Assembly: GCA_019634675.1 (NCBI GenBank)
Contig: JAHCAX010000001.1
Span: 124,001 to 188,000, forward strand
Reading direction: 5' to 3'
Source: Acherontichlamydia pituitae
Lineage (GTDB): Bacteria; Chlamydiota; Chlamydiia; Chlamydiales; Rhabdochlamydiaceae
Length of the DNA stretch: 64,000 bases
Shown here: positions 16,324 to 24,930 of the stretch, piece after piece
How the letters are laid out: every line of letters starts with the position of its first letter
Position numbering within the stretch: the first letter of the stretch is position 1
Notes under the pieces: model-generated
What the model was told of the DNA's origin: nothing
Seen by the model: only the letters and a program-made list of their open reading frames with translations
Databases searched by the model: none
Program-made: the position numbers and the translations under genes

Positions 16324-17109
16324 TTACCCCTCTTCCCCTTCTTCCGCATCTTCATCTTTCATTGCAGCGGCTTTCTCTTCGTCGCTCTTCTCATCGCCTT
16401 TAGCAAAGCCGAGGTTCAGCTCGTTTTTGCGGTCGATGATCCCTTGTGTGAGGGCTTGAAGGATGAGCTTGATGCTCTTCAGCGCATCGTCGTTGCATGC
16501 GATGACGTGGTCGATCGGATCTGGATCGCAGTTGGTGTCAACGAGGGCCATGACAGGGATGCCGAGGATTTTTGCTTCAGCGACGGCAATGTGCTCGCGG
16601 CTTGGATCAACGATGATCAGCAGGCCTGGAGGCTTGCGCATTGCGCGGATGCCGGAGAGGTTGCGGTCGAGTTTGATTTGCTCTTTAGAGAGCGTGGAAA
16701 TCTCTTTCTTTTTCAGCCCTTCCCCGCCGGAAGAGATCTTCTTCTCAATCCGCTCCAGTGTTTTCACTGACTGGCGGATCGTAGCGAGGTTGGTCAAAGT
16801 TCCGCCGAGCCAGCGCTCGCTCACATAGAACTCGCCACACTCTTCTGCGCACTCTTTCACAACGCTTTTAGCTTGCTTCTTTGTACCGACAAAGAGGATC
16901 GATTTGCGTTTAGATACAGTATCTTTAACGACATCAACGGCGCTGCGGATCTGTTGGATTGTTTTTGCCAGGTCGATGATGTAAATCCCGTTGCGCTCCT
17001 CGAAAATGAAACGCTTCATCTTCGGGTTCCAACGGTGTCTTTGGTGTCCAAAATGGGCACCGCTTTCAAGTAAATCCTTAATGGTGACTTCTGTCTCTTT
17101 AGTAGCCAA
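16324..17109 (-). CDS. rpsB: 30S ribosomal protein S2 (TTG start)
   Basis: 261 residues when started at TTG 17109, with AGGGA six bases upstream. The frame stays open to an ATG at 17241, but that extension would run into tRNA-Gly and the family starts at this point (TIKDLLESGAHFGHQRHRWNPKM). There is no other ATG upstream of the conserved core. Typical S2 motifs: GIYIIDLAKT, ILFVGTKKQAK, RWLGGTLTN, RDLSGI-like region and VDTNCDPD. The acidic C-terminal tail (DEEKAAAMKDEDAEEGEE) is prominent. First gene of the operon. Confidence 0.93.
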   Translation of the reverse strand: MATKETEVTIKDLLESGAHFGHQRHRWNPKMKRFIFEERNGIYIIDLAKTIQQIRSAVDVVKDTVSKRKSILFVGTKKQAKSVVKECAEECGEFYVSERWLGGTLTNLATIRQSVKTLERIEKKISSGGEGLKKKEISTLSKEQIKLDRNLSGIRAMRKPPGLLIIVDPSREHIAVAEAKILGIPVMALVDTNCDPDPIDHVIACNDDALKSIKLILQALTQGIIDRKNELNLGFAKGDEKSDEEKAAAMKDEDAEEGEEG

Positions 17110-17212
17110 GCCTTGTCCCTTTATGTTGACGACGGCATCCCCCCTTGTTGCAAATGCCCTTTCCTTTGAAAGGGTGGCGTGGGAAGATTTCGGTCTTGGG
17201 TTAAAATAAATT

Positions 17213-17283
17213 AGCGCCTGATCAGAATCGAACTGACACAAGTAGCTTGGAAGGCTACGGTTCTACCATTGAACTACAGGCGC
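17213..17283 (-). tRNA. tRNA-Gly (anticodon TCC)
   Basis: 71 bases. Acceptor GCGCCTG/CAGGCGC, D stem GTTC/GAAC, anticodon stem GTAGC/GCTAC around CTTCCAA, T arm TCAGT-TCGATTC-TGATC-like. CCA is not encoded. It lies about 100 bases upstream of the rpsB start and probably shares its promoter region. Confidence 0.96.
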
Positions 17284-17426
17284 ATTTGGTTATACACAAA
17301 CGAACTCAAAAGTTGGCTTGTGTATAAAGTCTGCTGAATAGACAACATACTTCAAAAAATCAGAAATAGTTTTACTCGAATCGGCTTTTTTTTCCAAGAG
17401 CATTTCTTAAATTCTTGCAAAATGGC

Positions 17427-17432
17427 TATACT
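17427..17432 (+). promoter_or_regulatory. possible -10 element of the PBP gene
   Basis: TATACT 22 bases before the start codon, with only a weak match to a -35 sequence near 17404-17409. A purine-rich GAGAG lies 5-9 bases before the ATG at 17455. The site is plausible only by position. Confidence 0.3.
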
Positions 17433-17454
17433 GGAATTTCTTTAAGAGAGCTGC

Positions 17455-20400
17455 ATGGACTACAACATCCCAGAGAAAGCCAACCGCGTTTTAAACATCA
17501 TCATCCTGGGGCTTCTGCTTATCCTCATCCGGGTCTGGTACCTTGCCGTCATCCAGCATGACGAACATGTGGCCCTTTCCCGAAAGCCTCAGAGGCGCTC
17601 GATCATCGAGCATGTCGAAAGGGCGACCATCCGCGACCGGTTCAATATCCCCCTCGCTCTGAACAAGATGCAATATGCGGCGGCGGTCTGCTATGCCGAT
17701 ATCCGATCGATCCCAAGCGTCAGGTGGACAAAAGACGCCGATGGAAAGCCTAAAAAGGTCCAAGCCAGGTCCAATTACATCCATGAGCTCTCCCAGCTTC
17801 TAGCGCGGGAGCTCAACCTCAACGCCCAGCAGATCGAAGACACGATCCATGGCAAGGCCTCCCTTTTTCCCCACACTCCGTTCGTCCTAAAAGAAGATAT
17901 TCCGGAAGACCTTTACTACCGGCTTAAGCTTCTTGAGTCCGATTGGGTAGGGATCCGCACCGAGAGGAAATCGAACCGTTACTATCCTCTTGGCAAAGTC
18001 GGCTCCGATATCATCGGCTACATGGGAGCGATCAGTTCAAATGAATATTTTAACATCGCCCAAGAGATCAAAATCCTCCAGTCCTATCTCCAAGCGCGCG
18101 AGTCGGGCGAGATGCCGATCCTCCCGAAAGGCTTCCATAATGCCCTAGAGGTGCGGGAGCGCCTGCGGCAGCTTCAAGAAAAAGCTTACACCATTAATGA
18201 TCTCGTCGGCAAGGCGGGGATCGAAGCCTCTTTCGACGAGGAGCTGCGGGGCTATTTCGGGAAAAAAATCTATGAGATCGATACAAAGGGAAATTTTCTT
18301 AGGGAGCTTCCTGGAGGGAGAAAGGCCGTCTCCGGACAGAGGATTTTGCTGGCCATCTCTTCCGAGCTTCAAGAATACGCTGAACAGCTCCTTGCCCAGC
18401 ATGAGCAGTTCCGTGAAGCTCCAGGGGCTTCTCCTTTGTCAACGCCATGGATCAAGGGGGGCGCAATCGTAGCCCTCGATCCTAATTCAGGAGAAGTCCT
18501 TGCGCTCGCCTCCTATCCCCGCTTTGACCCCAACGATTTCATCCCGTCTCCTCTTTCCGATCAGAAGGTCAAAAAGCAGTCGAATGTGCTGCGCTGGCTT
18601 GAAAACGAAGCTTATGTCGGAGAGATCTGGGATGGAAAACGTCCGATGGAAAGGGAGCGTTTTAATCTCGAAACGCAAAAGTTCTACGATGAGTCGCTGC
18701 CTCTGAACTGGAGCCGCTACCTCGGAGCCATCCTTCCCGAAAAAAGCGCTCTGCTCTCTTCGATGCAAAGGATCAACGATATCGGAACAGCCTACAAAAT
18801 CCAGCGGACGCTGGAACAGCTCCTGCCGTTCACACGGCAGGAAAGCATGAAGATCTTGATCGCTGCCCTCTATTCCGATGGGAAGCACAAGCCTTTCCGC
18901 CAGAAGGCCCCCACTGACGAGATTGAACTTGCCAAGCTCCATTTGCACCATGCAGATGCGGAAGTAGCTGCTGCAAAACGGTTCCTCGATGCCTATCTGC
19001 TTCCGATCAACTGCAACGACGACCAGCTCCTGCTCGTCGATTTGTGCCGGATCGTTGTCTATACTGAGAACTTTTCTCAAGAACTGATCGAAAAAACGGG
19101 CGGACATTCTGTTTCCCAATACAGGGAACTTTCTCAATCTGCCAACTTGGTCCTGAGTTTTCTCCAAGCGCAAGCGCAGCAGTGGTTCCATGCCATCGAT
19201 TTTCAACAATGGAGAGAGGCCAATTTCAAAGAGTTCCTCAAACAAAAGCGCAAAGAGGAAAAGGAGAAGAAGCAATATGCACGGCCTTATACGGAATATC
19301 TAGAACAGCTGGAACGTTCGAGCTTCAAAGAGTTCTGGGAAAGGTACCGCTGGGCATTCCTAGACGTTTTTATCTTTGGCGAGAAAGCCTCTTCGCGCAA
19401 TGCCGTTTCCGCGCTTGAACCTTATCTCTTACGGATTATTGCGCTCCGCACCACAGAGCCTCTCTACAGTCAGCATGCTGAAAAACTCCAGGCTGCAACA
19501 CAACCGCTTTCTCCTGAACTTTCTTTGAGCTTTCTGCAAACGATGCGCTCCTTTCAAGACCTCTCACGACCTTTGCATGGACGCTACAGGAACCTGCGCA
19601 ACACCAAAGGCGTCCAACTTGAAAAACACCTTGCAGGAGCATTCTACCCGCTGTCAGGATATGGATACGGACGCTCGCAAGCTTTCCGGCAATCGACACC
19701 CCTTGGTTCAGTCTTTAAGGTCGTCACCGGATATCAAGCCCTGATCGAAAAATACCAGCAGCTAGCCAAACAGAACCGTTCTTTGCACGATATCAATCCC
19801 CTCACATTAGTCGATAAAATCGAATGGACGGCAACTCCTGGAAGCAATAAACAAGTATTAGGTTATACCCTCGAGGGCACTCCGATCCAACGTTACTATA
19901 AAGGAGGACGGCTGCCGCGCAGCCACCCGAATATTGGAAAAGTCGATCTGATCGGAGCTCTGGAGCAATCGAGCAACATCTACTTTTCGATCCTGACAGT
20001 CGACCACATCGAAAATCCTTGGAACATGATCGAAGTCTCCCGTTTGTTTGGGTTTGGGGAAAGATCCGGCATCGAGCTTCCCGGAGAAATCGCCGGCACG
20101 CTGCCGGATGACCTCTCGCATAACCAGACAGGGCTTTATTCGTTTGCCATCGGACAGCATTCCCTTGTTGTGACTCCTTTGCAAACTGCAGTCATGCTGG
20201 CAGCAATCGGCAATAAAGGGCATGTCCTCGCTCCCAAGATCGTTCAGATCATCGCAGGCAACGAGCCTTGCTATGAGTACAGGGACCCTTTTGACGCCGC
20301 TGTTTTTCCCTATCAAGATTCGTTAAGCCTCGTCGGAATCGACTTTCCCTTATTTACCGCTACGCAATCTGAAAGAGGCCAGCCGCAAGTGTGGTATTCC

Positions 20401-20883
20401 TCGCCAGAGGTCAAACGGTCGCTTTTTATGCCTCCGGAAATACAGCATCCCCTCATCGAAGGGATGTATAAAGTTATCAATGGGCCTCGCGGAACCGCAA
20501 GGCCTAACATTATCCGTCTGCTGAACCAAAACCTGGCAATGAAAAAAAATTTTTACGATCTTAAGGAACAACTGATTGGAAAAACGGGAACAGCGGAAAT
20601 TCTCTATAAGCACACGATCGATGCGGAATCAGAGGCGCAGATCAACAACCATATCTGGTTCGGAGGACTATCGCTATCTCCAAGCTCAACTTCTTCAAAA
20701 ATCGCATCGATGAAACCAGAACTTGCGATCGCCGTTTATTTGCGCTTTAGCGAATCGGGCGGTAAAGAAGCGGCGCCGCTTGCTGCTGAAATTGTGAAAA
20801 AATGGAGGGAGATCTGCGCTAAGCACGGCGCGACAGCGCATGTCCTTCCTGAAACCGCAATTACGCCAACGCCTGCTCCATGA
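17455..20883 (+). CDS. large class B penicillin-binding protein (PBP2-type transpeptidase)
   Basis: 1142 residues, far longer than the roughly 600 of most class B PBPs but similar to the large chlamydial PBP2. One membrane helix lies near residues 13-33, then a dimerisation domain, then the transpeptidase motifs: SVFK with S752, S839-S-N841, and K1043-T-G-T. A long insertion separates the conserved GGAIVALDPNSGEVLALASYPRFDPN-like strand region (about 350) from the active serine at 752; it is largely helical and charged (KEEKEKKQ). Chlamydiae lack FtsZ and use PBPs for septal peptidoglycan. The 3' end overlaps the convergent glycosyltransferase gene by 23 bases. Confidence 0.93.
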   Translation: MDYNIPEKANRVLNIIILGLLLILIRVWYLAVIQHDEHVALSRKPQRRSIIEHVERATIRDRFNIPLALNKMQYAAAVCYADIRSIPSVRWTKDADGKPKKVQARSNYIHELSQLLARELNLNAQQIEDTIHGKASLFPHTPFVLKEDIPEDLYYRLKLLESDWVGIRTERKSNRYYPLGKVGSDIIGYMGAISSNEYFNIAQEIKILQSYLQARESGEMPILPKGFHNALEVRERLRQLQEKAYTINDLVGKAGIEASFDEELRGYFGKKIYEIDTKGNFLRELPGGRKAVSGQRILLAISSELQEYAEQLLAQHEQFREAPGASPLSTPWIKGGAIVALDPNSGEVLALASYPRFDPNDFIPSPLSDQKVKKQSNVLRWLENEAYVGEIWDGKRPMERERFNLETQKFYDESLPLNWSRYLGAILPEKSALLSSMQRINDIGTAYKIQRTLEQLLPFTRQESMKILIAALYSDGKHKPFRQKAPTDEIELAKLHLHHADAEVAAAKRFLDAYLLPINCNDDQLLLVDLCRIVVYTENFSQELIEKTGGHSVSQYRELSQSANLVLSFLQAQAQQWFHAIDFQQWREANFKEFLKQKRKEEKEKKQYARPYTEYLEQLERSSFKEFWERYRWAFLDVFIFGEKASSRNAVSALEPYLLRIIALRTTEPLYSQHAEKLQAATQPLSPELSLSFLQTMRSFQDLSRPLHGRYRNLRNTKGVQLEKHLAGAFYPLSGYGYGRSQAFRQSTPLGSVFKVVTGYQALIEKYQQLAKQNRSLHDINPLTLVDKIEWTATPGSNKQVLGYTLEGTPIQRYYKGGRLPRSHPNIGKVDLIGALEQSSNIYFSILTVDHIENPWNMIEVSRLFGFGERSGIELPGEIAGTLPDDLSHNQTGLYSFAIGQHSLVVTPLQTAVMLAAIGNKGHVLAPKIVQIIAGNEPCYEYRDPFDAAVFPYQDSLSLVGIDFPLFTATQSERGQPQVWYSSPEVKRSLFMPPEIQHPLIEGMYKVINGPRGTARPNIIRLLNQNLAMKKNFYDLKEQLIGKTGTAEILYKHTIDAESEAQINNHIWFGGLSLSPSSTSSKIASMKPELAIAVYLRFSESGGKEAAPLAAEIVKKWREICAKHGATAHVLPETAITPTPAP

Positions 20884-22147
20884 TCGCTACGATCTCTTGG
20901 GCATACTCTAAAGTTGAGCGTTTCAAGCAAGGCTCTGCAACAAACGCCTTCTTTGGCTCGGCAGATAAAAACTGCTTCGCCTTGCTTTCCAGATCTGCAA
21001 TGTGGAAAGGAAGGACATACTGGATATTTTCAGGACCGGAGTTAACTAAATAATCTCGGATGGCGCACCACTCGGAAGCTACGGACGGAACACCGTTCTT
21101 GATCGCTTCAAAAAAGACAAAACCCGGCAACTCGCAAAATGCGGGATGGATATATAACCGCGCATTTTCAAACACTCTTTGCATAAATGCTTTGGTCATG
21201 ATCTTCCCATTCGGCATAGGGATAACTTTCACAGGACCGCTTTCAAAGGCCAGCAAATTTTGCGAAATGATCAGCGTGGGAGCTTTTCGGAAATGTACAG
21301 CTGTTTCAATGCATAATTTTTCATACCATCCTTGATGGCTTTCTACAGCGATCAAAACAAGCGGTATGTCCAGATCGCGCGTGGCAAGCAAGGTAGCCAA
21401 TTGATTTTTTCTGGTTTCCATCCGCCCTACCTGCAAAAGATAGGGCCTGTTCTGTAATTCCAAGGCATCCCAAAAATTATCCAAAGGATCTTCTTTTTCC
21501 TCGATCCACTGCGCATGGGGAAGAGGAACAACTGCCGTCCTAACGAAAGGACAATCGCGCTTTATCGTCCGTTCTTCCATTTTTGAATTGGCAATGCAAC
21601 ATTGCGCATTCTTGAGGAGCTCGAAGATGAAATAGTACCCGCGAGGGAAAAAATCGCTAAAAAAGGAAATCGTTTCAGAACTTGCTCGAGCGTCTGGATC
21701 CAATTGGGAAGAGGCTATTTGCGCAGAAAGAGGATTTTGTGAAAAAAGCGCCGATTTGGCCCAAAACTGGAGCTTTGCTACTTCCTCATAGTAAACGGCA
21801 TGAGGGTTTTCATATAATCGTTCAATCGAATAATCTGGTACGCCCTCAATGCACTTTTTGACGTAATTGGCCAATCCATTGCTCGGAAGATAATACTGGG
21901 TAATGTCTTCATGGAAACACAGAACGAAATAAGGGATCTTGTTATGGAGCAGCATCTCCATGATATCCTTTTGATAGATCATCAAATTGGTCAGCAGCAC
22001 GACGTCAGCCAAAAGAACATCGTAGCCTGTCGTGCCCATGATCACACGATGCCCCATCTGCTCCAAAGCATCTTTTAAACGAAGGAGCAGCTGGAGGTCT
22101 CCTCCCCACAATGAAGAGTTGGAGCGGCAGACCAGTCCTATGTGCAT
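20861..22147 (-). CDS. glycosyltransferase, GT4/GT-B type
   Basis: 428 residues. The C-terminal Rossmann half carries YLLQVGRMETRKNQ, the strand-loop of retaining GT4 enzymes, and FCELPGFVFFEAIKNGVPSVAS, matching the nucleotide-sugar-binding EX7E region. The N-terminal half starts MHIGLVCRSNSSLWGGD, with a GG-containing acceptor loop. The donor and acceptor are not known. It is third in a three-gene run (UDP-xylose synthase, deoxyribosyltransferase-like, this gene) with 4- and 10-base overlaps, so it may use UDP-xylose; that is inference. Confidence 0.8.
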   Translation of the reverse strand: MHIGLVCRSNSSLWGGDLQLLLRLKDALEQMGHRVIMGTTGYDVLLADVVLLTNLMIYQKDIMEMLLHNKIPYFVLCFHEDITQYYLPSNGLANYVKKCIEGVPDYSIERLYENPHAVYYEEVAKLQFWAKSALFSQNPLSAQIASSQLDPDARASSETISFFSDFFPRGYYFIFELLKNAQCCIANSKMEERTIKRDCPFVRTAVVPLPHAQWIEEKEDPLDNFWDALELQNRPYLLQVGRMETRKNQLATLLATRDLDIPLVLIAVESHQGWYEKLCIETAVHFRKAPTLIISQNLLAFESGPVKVIPMPNGKIMTKAFMQRVFENARLYIHPAFCELPGFVFFEAIKNGVPSVASEWCAIRDYLVNSGPENIQYVLPFHIADLESKAKQFLSAEPKKAFVAEPCLKRSTLEYAQEIVAIMEQALA

Positions 22148-22761
22148 AGAGCTCCGCGAAGGGCCTCAACTTTAGCGGTCAGCTCCGGACTTCCTGCGAT
22201 TAAATCCCTCATCGGCTGATCCTGTTCAAGCTGAGCCTCCATGAAATGGCCCATGCAGGAGCGGACCCATTCGAGATCTTTTGTTGGCGCTGCATCTCCT
22301 CTCATCTTCTCTTTAATCCATTTCGCGCCATCAACTAAATCCACTGCAATATGATCGCTGAGGGACTCGACAAAGGGATGGACCCAATTCTCCACTTCAA
22401 CTCCCAAAAGAGAGGTCTGTGATTTGGAGTAATGGGAATCTTTTGGCGCCCATACGACAACAGGAATCTGATTGACCTTGGCCCACATCATCTCGGCGCC
22501 AACGCCAAGCCCTCGGCGATGGCGTGCATCGACAAAGACAAAATCGCTGCTGAAGACCTGCAGCATGTCCCTTCCGAATACAGAGCGCTGATCAGACAGA
22601 TCGTCGGTGCGGAAAGCAGGATTTAAAAAAGAGATTTGGAACTCTGGCAGGTTCTCCCTTAAACTTTGCATGTCCTCTTCAGTCCAATAGCTGCCGTTGT
22701 TCTTTTCATGCCCTTTCTGAATACTGCCGGCCAAATAGATCGCGATATGTTTTTTCATCAC
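22138..22761 (-). CDS. nucleoside 2-deoxyribosyltransferase-like protein
   Basis: 207 residues. The start IAIYLAGSI, a mid-protein strand with DFVFVDA and then GLGVGAEMMWA fit the nucleoside 2-deoxyribosyltransferase/DUF4406 fold, in which the D/E pair contacts the sugar. Such proteins cleave or transfer N-glycosidic bonds. The sequence is too far from characterised enzymes to name a reaction. It overlaps both neighbours (4 bases with the upstream UDP-xylose synthase, 10 with the glycosyltransferase), so it belongs to this carbohydrate operon. Confidence 0.6.
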   Translation of the reverse strand: MMKKHIAIYLAGSIQKGHEKNNGSYWTEEDMQSLRENLPEFQISFLNPAFRTDDLSDQRSVFGRDMLQVFSSDFVFVDARHRRGLGVGAEMMWAKVNQIPVVVWAPKDSHYSKSQTSLLGVEVENWVHPFVESLSDHIAVDLVDGAKWIKEKMRGDAAPTKDLEWVRSCMGHFMEAQLEQDQPMRDLIAGSPELTAKVEALRGALCT

Positions 22762-23735
22762 TGACGAGCTCCACTAAAGTTGTTTTCCCGAAGCACAACA
22801 TCAAAATAGGCGATCGTCTTCATCAGCCCTTCCTTTAACTGGGTCTTCGGGGACCAGTTCAGCTTCTCTTGCGCCAAACCGATGTCCGGTTTTCTTTGTT
22901 TCGGATCATCGCTCGGCAGCGGGCGGTGAACAAGCTCGGAGCCTGACCCTGTCAGCTCGAGGACAAGTTCTGCAAGCTCTGCGATCTTGAACTCGACCGG
23001 GTTGCCTAAGTTAACTGGCCCGGTGAACCCTTCTTCGCTCTCCATCAGCCGCACTATCCCTTCCAGAAGATCGTCGACATAGCAGAAAGACCGGGTCTGC
23101 AACCCCTCTCCATAGATTGTGATCGGCTGGTTCAAAAGGGCCTGAACAATGAAATTGGATACGACGCGCCCATCGTTCGGATGCATCCTAGGACCGTAAG
23201 TGTTAAAAATGCGCGCCAGCTTAATCGTAGTCTTGTATTGGCGGTGGTAATCGAAAAAGAGGGTCTCTGCGCATCTCTTGCCTTCGTCGTAACAGGAGCG
23301 GAAACCGATCGGGTTGACATTGCCCCAATACGCCTCATTCTGAGGATGGACATGGGGATCGCCGTAGACTTCGCTCGTCGATGCCTGCAAGATCCTCCCT
23401 TTGAGACGGGTGGCCAGATCGAGCATATTGATTGCGCCGTGGACATTGGTCTTCGTTGTTTTCACAGGATCGAACTGGTAATGGACCGGAGATGCTGGAC
23501 ATGCAAAGTTATAGATCTGGTCGACCTCGACATCCAATGGTTCGCAAATATCGTGGCGGATCACCTCGAAATAGGGATGGTCGATAAAAGAAAGGAGGTT
23601 GTCCTTGCTGCCTGTAAAAAAATTATCGGCGCAGATCACCTCATGGCCCGCCTGGAGCAGCCTCTCGCAAAGGTGAGACCCCAGAAAACCGGCCCCGCCT
23701 GTGACAAGTATTTTCTTTCTTTGTTGATTTTTCAT
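22758..23735 (-). CDS. UDP-glucuronate decarboxylase (UDP-xylose synthase)
   Basis: 325 residues. Extended SDR with GGAGFLG (NAD binding), TSEVYGDP at the catalytic threonine/serine/glutamate, and the family hallmark YDEGKR holding the Tyr and Lys. NTYGPRM and LQTRSFCYVDDL are also typical of UXS. It converts UDP-glucuronate to UDP-xylose with tightly bound NAD. It is first of a three-gene minus-strand operon. With the UDP-glucuronate 4-epimerase at 53829 it suggests that UDP-glucuronate is a central precursor of the surface glycan. Confidence 0.92.
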   Translation of the reverse strand: MKNQQRKKILVTGGAGFLGSHLCERLLQAGHEVICADNFFTGSKDNLLSFIDHPYFEVIRHDICEPLDVEVDQIYNFACPASPVHYQFDPVKTTKTNVHGAINMLDLATRLKGRILQASTSEVYGDPHVHPQNEAYWGNVNPIGFRSCYDEGKRCAETLFFDYHRQYKTTIKLARIFNTYGPRMHPNDGRVVSNFIVQALLNQPITIYGEGLQTRSFCYVDDLLEGIVRLMESEEGFTGPVNLGNPVEFKIAELAELVLELTGSGSELVHRPLPSDDPKQRKPDIGLAQEKLNWSPKTQLKEGLMKTIAYFDVVLRENNFSGARQ

Positions 23736-23837
23736 GCTCGACCTATGTTTTTCCTGATGTTACCGCATCAAATTAATAAGGTAAATGACAGACCCGGCAA
23801 GATGTTGCAGCAAGCGAATTGAACCACGCTGAATTTT

Positions 23838-24851
23838 TTATCGAAAATTTCTTTGAACTAGGCCGCTTGTCAATTTCCTCAGGCAAGACCTTAAAATTCC
23901 CAGAGGCCTTTCATGCTCCGATGTATGGACGACCAAATTTAACGCCGTCTGTACCGTATCCCACCAACGCTTAGAGGAATAAACGGATTCAAATGTCGAC
24001 TTCCCATGCTGTCCGATCGATAAAGCCCGGCTTCTATTTCTAAGCAGCCCTTGTACGACCTCGACAAGATTGTCTAAGTTCGACCAAGAGAGGTAATCCA
24101 TGTCCGAAGTGAGGTATCGTTTTGTAACAGGATTTTCATCTTCGACCAAACAGCATCCCGCTGACAGCGCTTCAAAAACCCGAGCTTTAATTTGTGATTT
24201 TCCTTCTCCTTGCGTTCTGCTGAAGTTAAGTGTAATAAGCGATTGATCAAGGACTTCCATATACTCTTGAAATGTGCAAGGATCTTCGCTTCTGCCCCCT
24301 AAAACTTTAACCCTGATCCCAGCTTTTTCCAAATAAGCAAGCGCTTTTACCCGATCAGGATAGTTACGTCGTGCTCCTATGAAACTCACATCAATGGTCT
24401 TGATTGTCGAAACTCGCTTTGTCCTAGCTGCCCACAAACTGAGATAATTGGCTCCTACAGGATCTTCATCCCCGTCAACATTGACAGAAAGATCAGAGGC
24501 TTGAGCGTATTTTTCAGACAAAATCCGCGCTCTGCGGTCTGCTAGATCGAAAAAGACGCTGATCACAGGACATCCAAGAGTCCTCATCTGTTCAGGAGAA
24601 ACATTTTGAGGGATCAAACTATCGGCTGGAATAGGAGTGAAAACAACCACGTCCGGACGGAAATTGTTCTTCGCTTCATTAAGAAGAATGCTAATATCCT
24701 TTTTAGTATGGAATGCTTCGTCCGTCCAAATCACAAAAGCATCCCCCTTTCCCCATTCTTGAAAGGTATCGATCAGATGAGGAATGACCACGCTTTCTCC
24801 CGTGCCGAGAACTGCATCACCCCATTTATGCGTTACAAAAAGTGCTTTCAT
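23838..24851 (-). CDS. CgeB-like glycosyltransferase
   Basis: 337 residues. The central to C-terminal part (VSFIGARRNYPDRVKALAYL, then GCCLVEDENPVTKRYL and a C-terminal helix with RWWDTV) matches the glycosyltransferase-1-like domain of CgeB/spore-maturation-type proteins. These are common in surface-glycan clusters. The N-terminus MKALFVTHKWGDAVLG has the expected first Rossmann strand. Donor and acceptor are unknown. It is separate from the preceding operon by about 100 bases. Confidence 0.75.
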   Translation of the reverse strand: MKALFVTHKWGDAVLGTGESVVIPHLIDTFQEWGKGDAFVIWTDEAFHTKKDISILLNEAKNNFRPDVVVFTPIPADSLIPQNVSPEQMRTLGCPVISVFFDLADRRARILSEKYAQASDLSVNVDGDEDPVGANYLSLWAARTKRVSTIKTIDVSFIGARRNYPDRVKALAYLEKAGIRVKVLGGRSEDPCTFQEYMEVLDQSLITLNFSRTQGEGKSQIKARVFEALSAGCCLVEDENPVTKRYLTSDMDYLSWSNLDNLVEVVQGLLRNRSRALSIGQHGKSTFESVYSSKRWWDTVQTALNLVVHTSEHERPLGILRSCLRKLTSGLVQRNFR

Positions 24852-24930
24852 TAAATGTCTTTATCTTCATTTTTTGACAATAACAGCATAGTTTGCCGCA
24901 ATCCGATCAAACTATTAGACCATCGAATAA

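Noticed and set aside
15787..16770. 327-codon frame antisense to tsf and rpsB
   Set aside because: Shadow of two highly conserved genes.
16324..17241. rpsB with the longer ATG start at 17241
   Set aside because: The extension overlaps tRNA-Gly and precedes the conserved S2 start; TTG 17109 has the ribosome site.
18487..19275. 262-codon frame antisense to the PBP gene
   Set aside because: Shadow of the PBP insertion region; no family resemblance or start signals.
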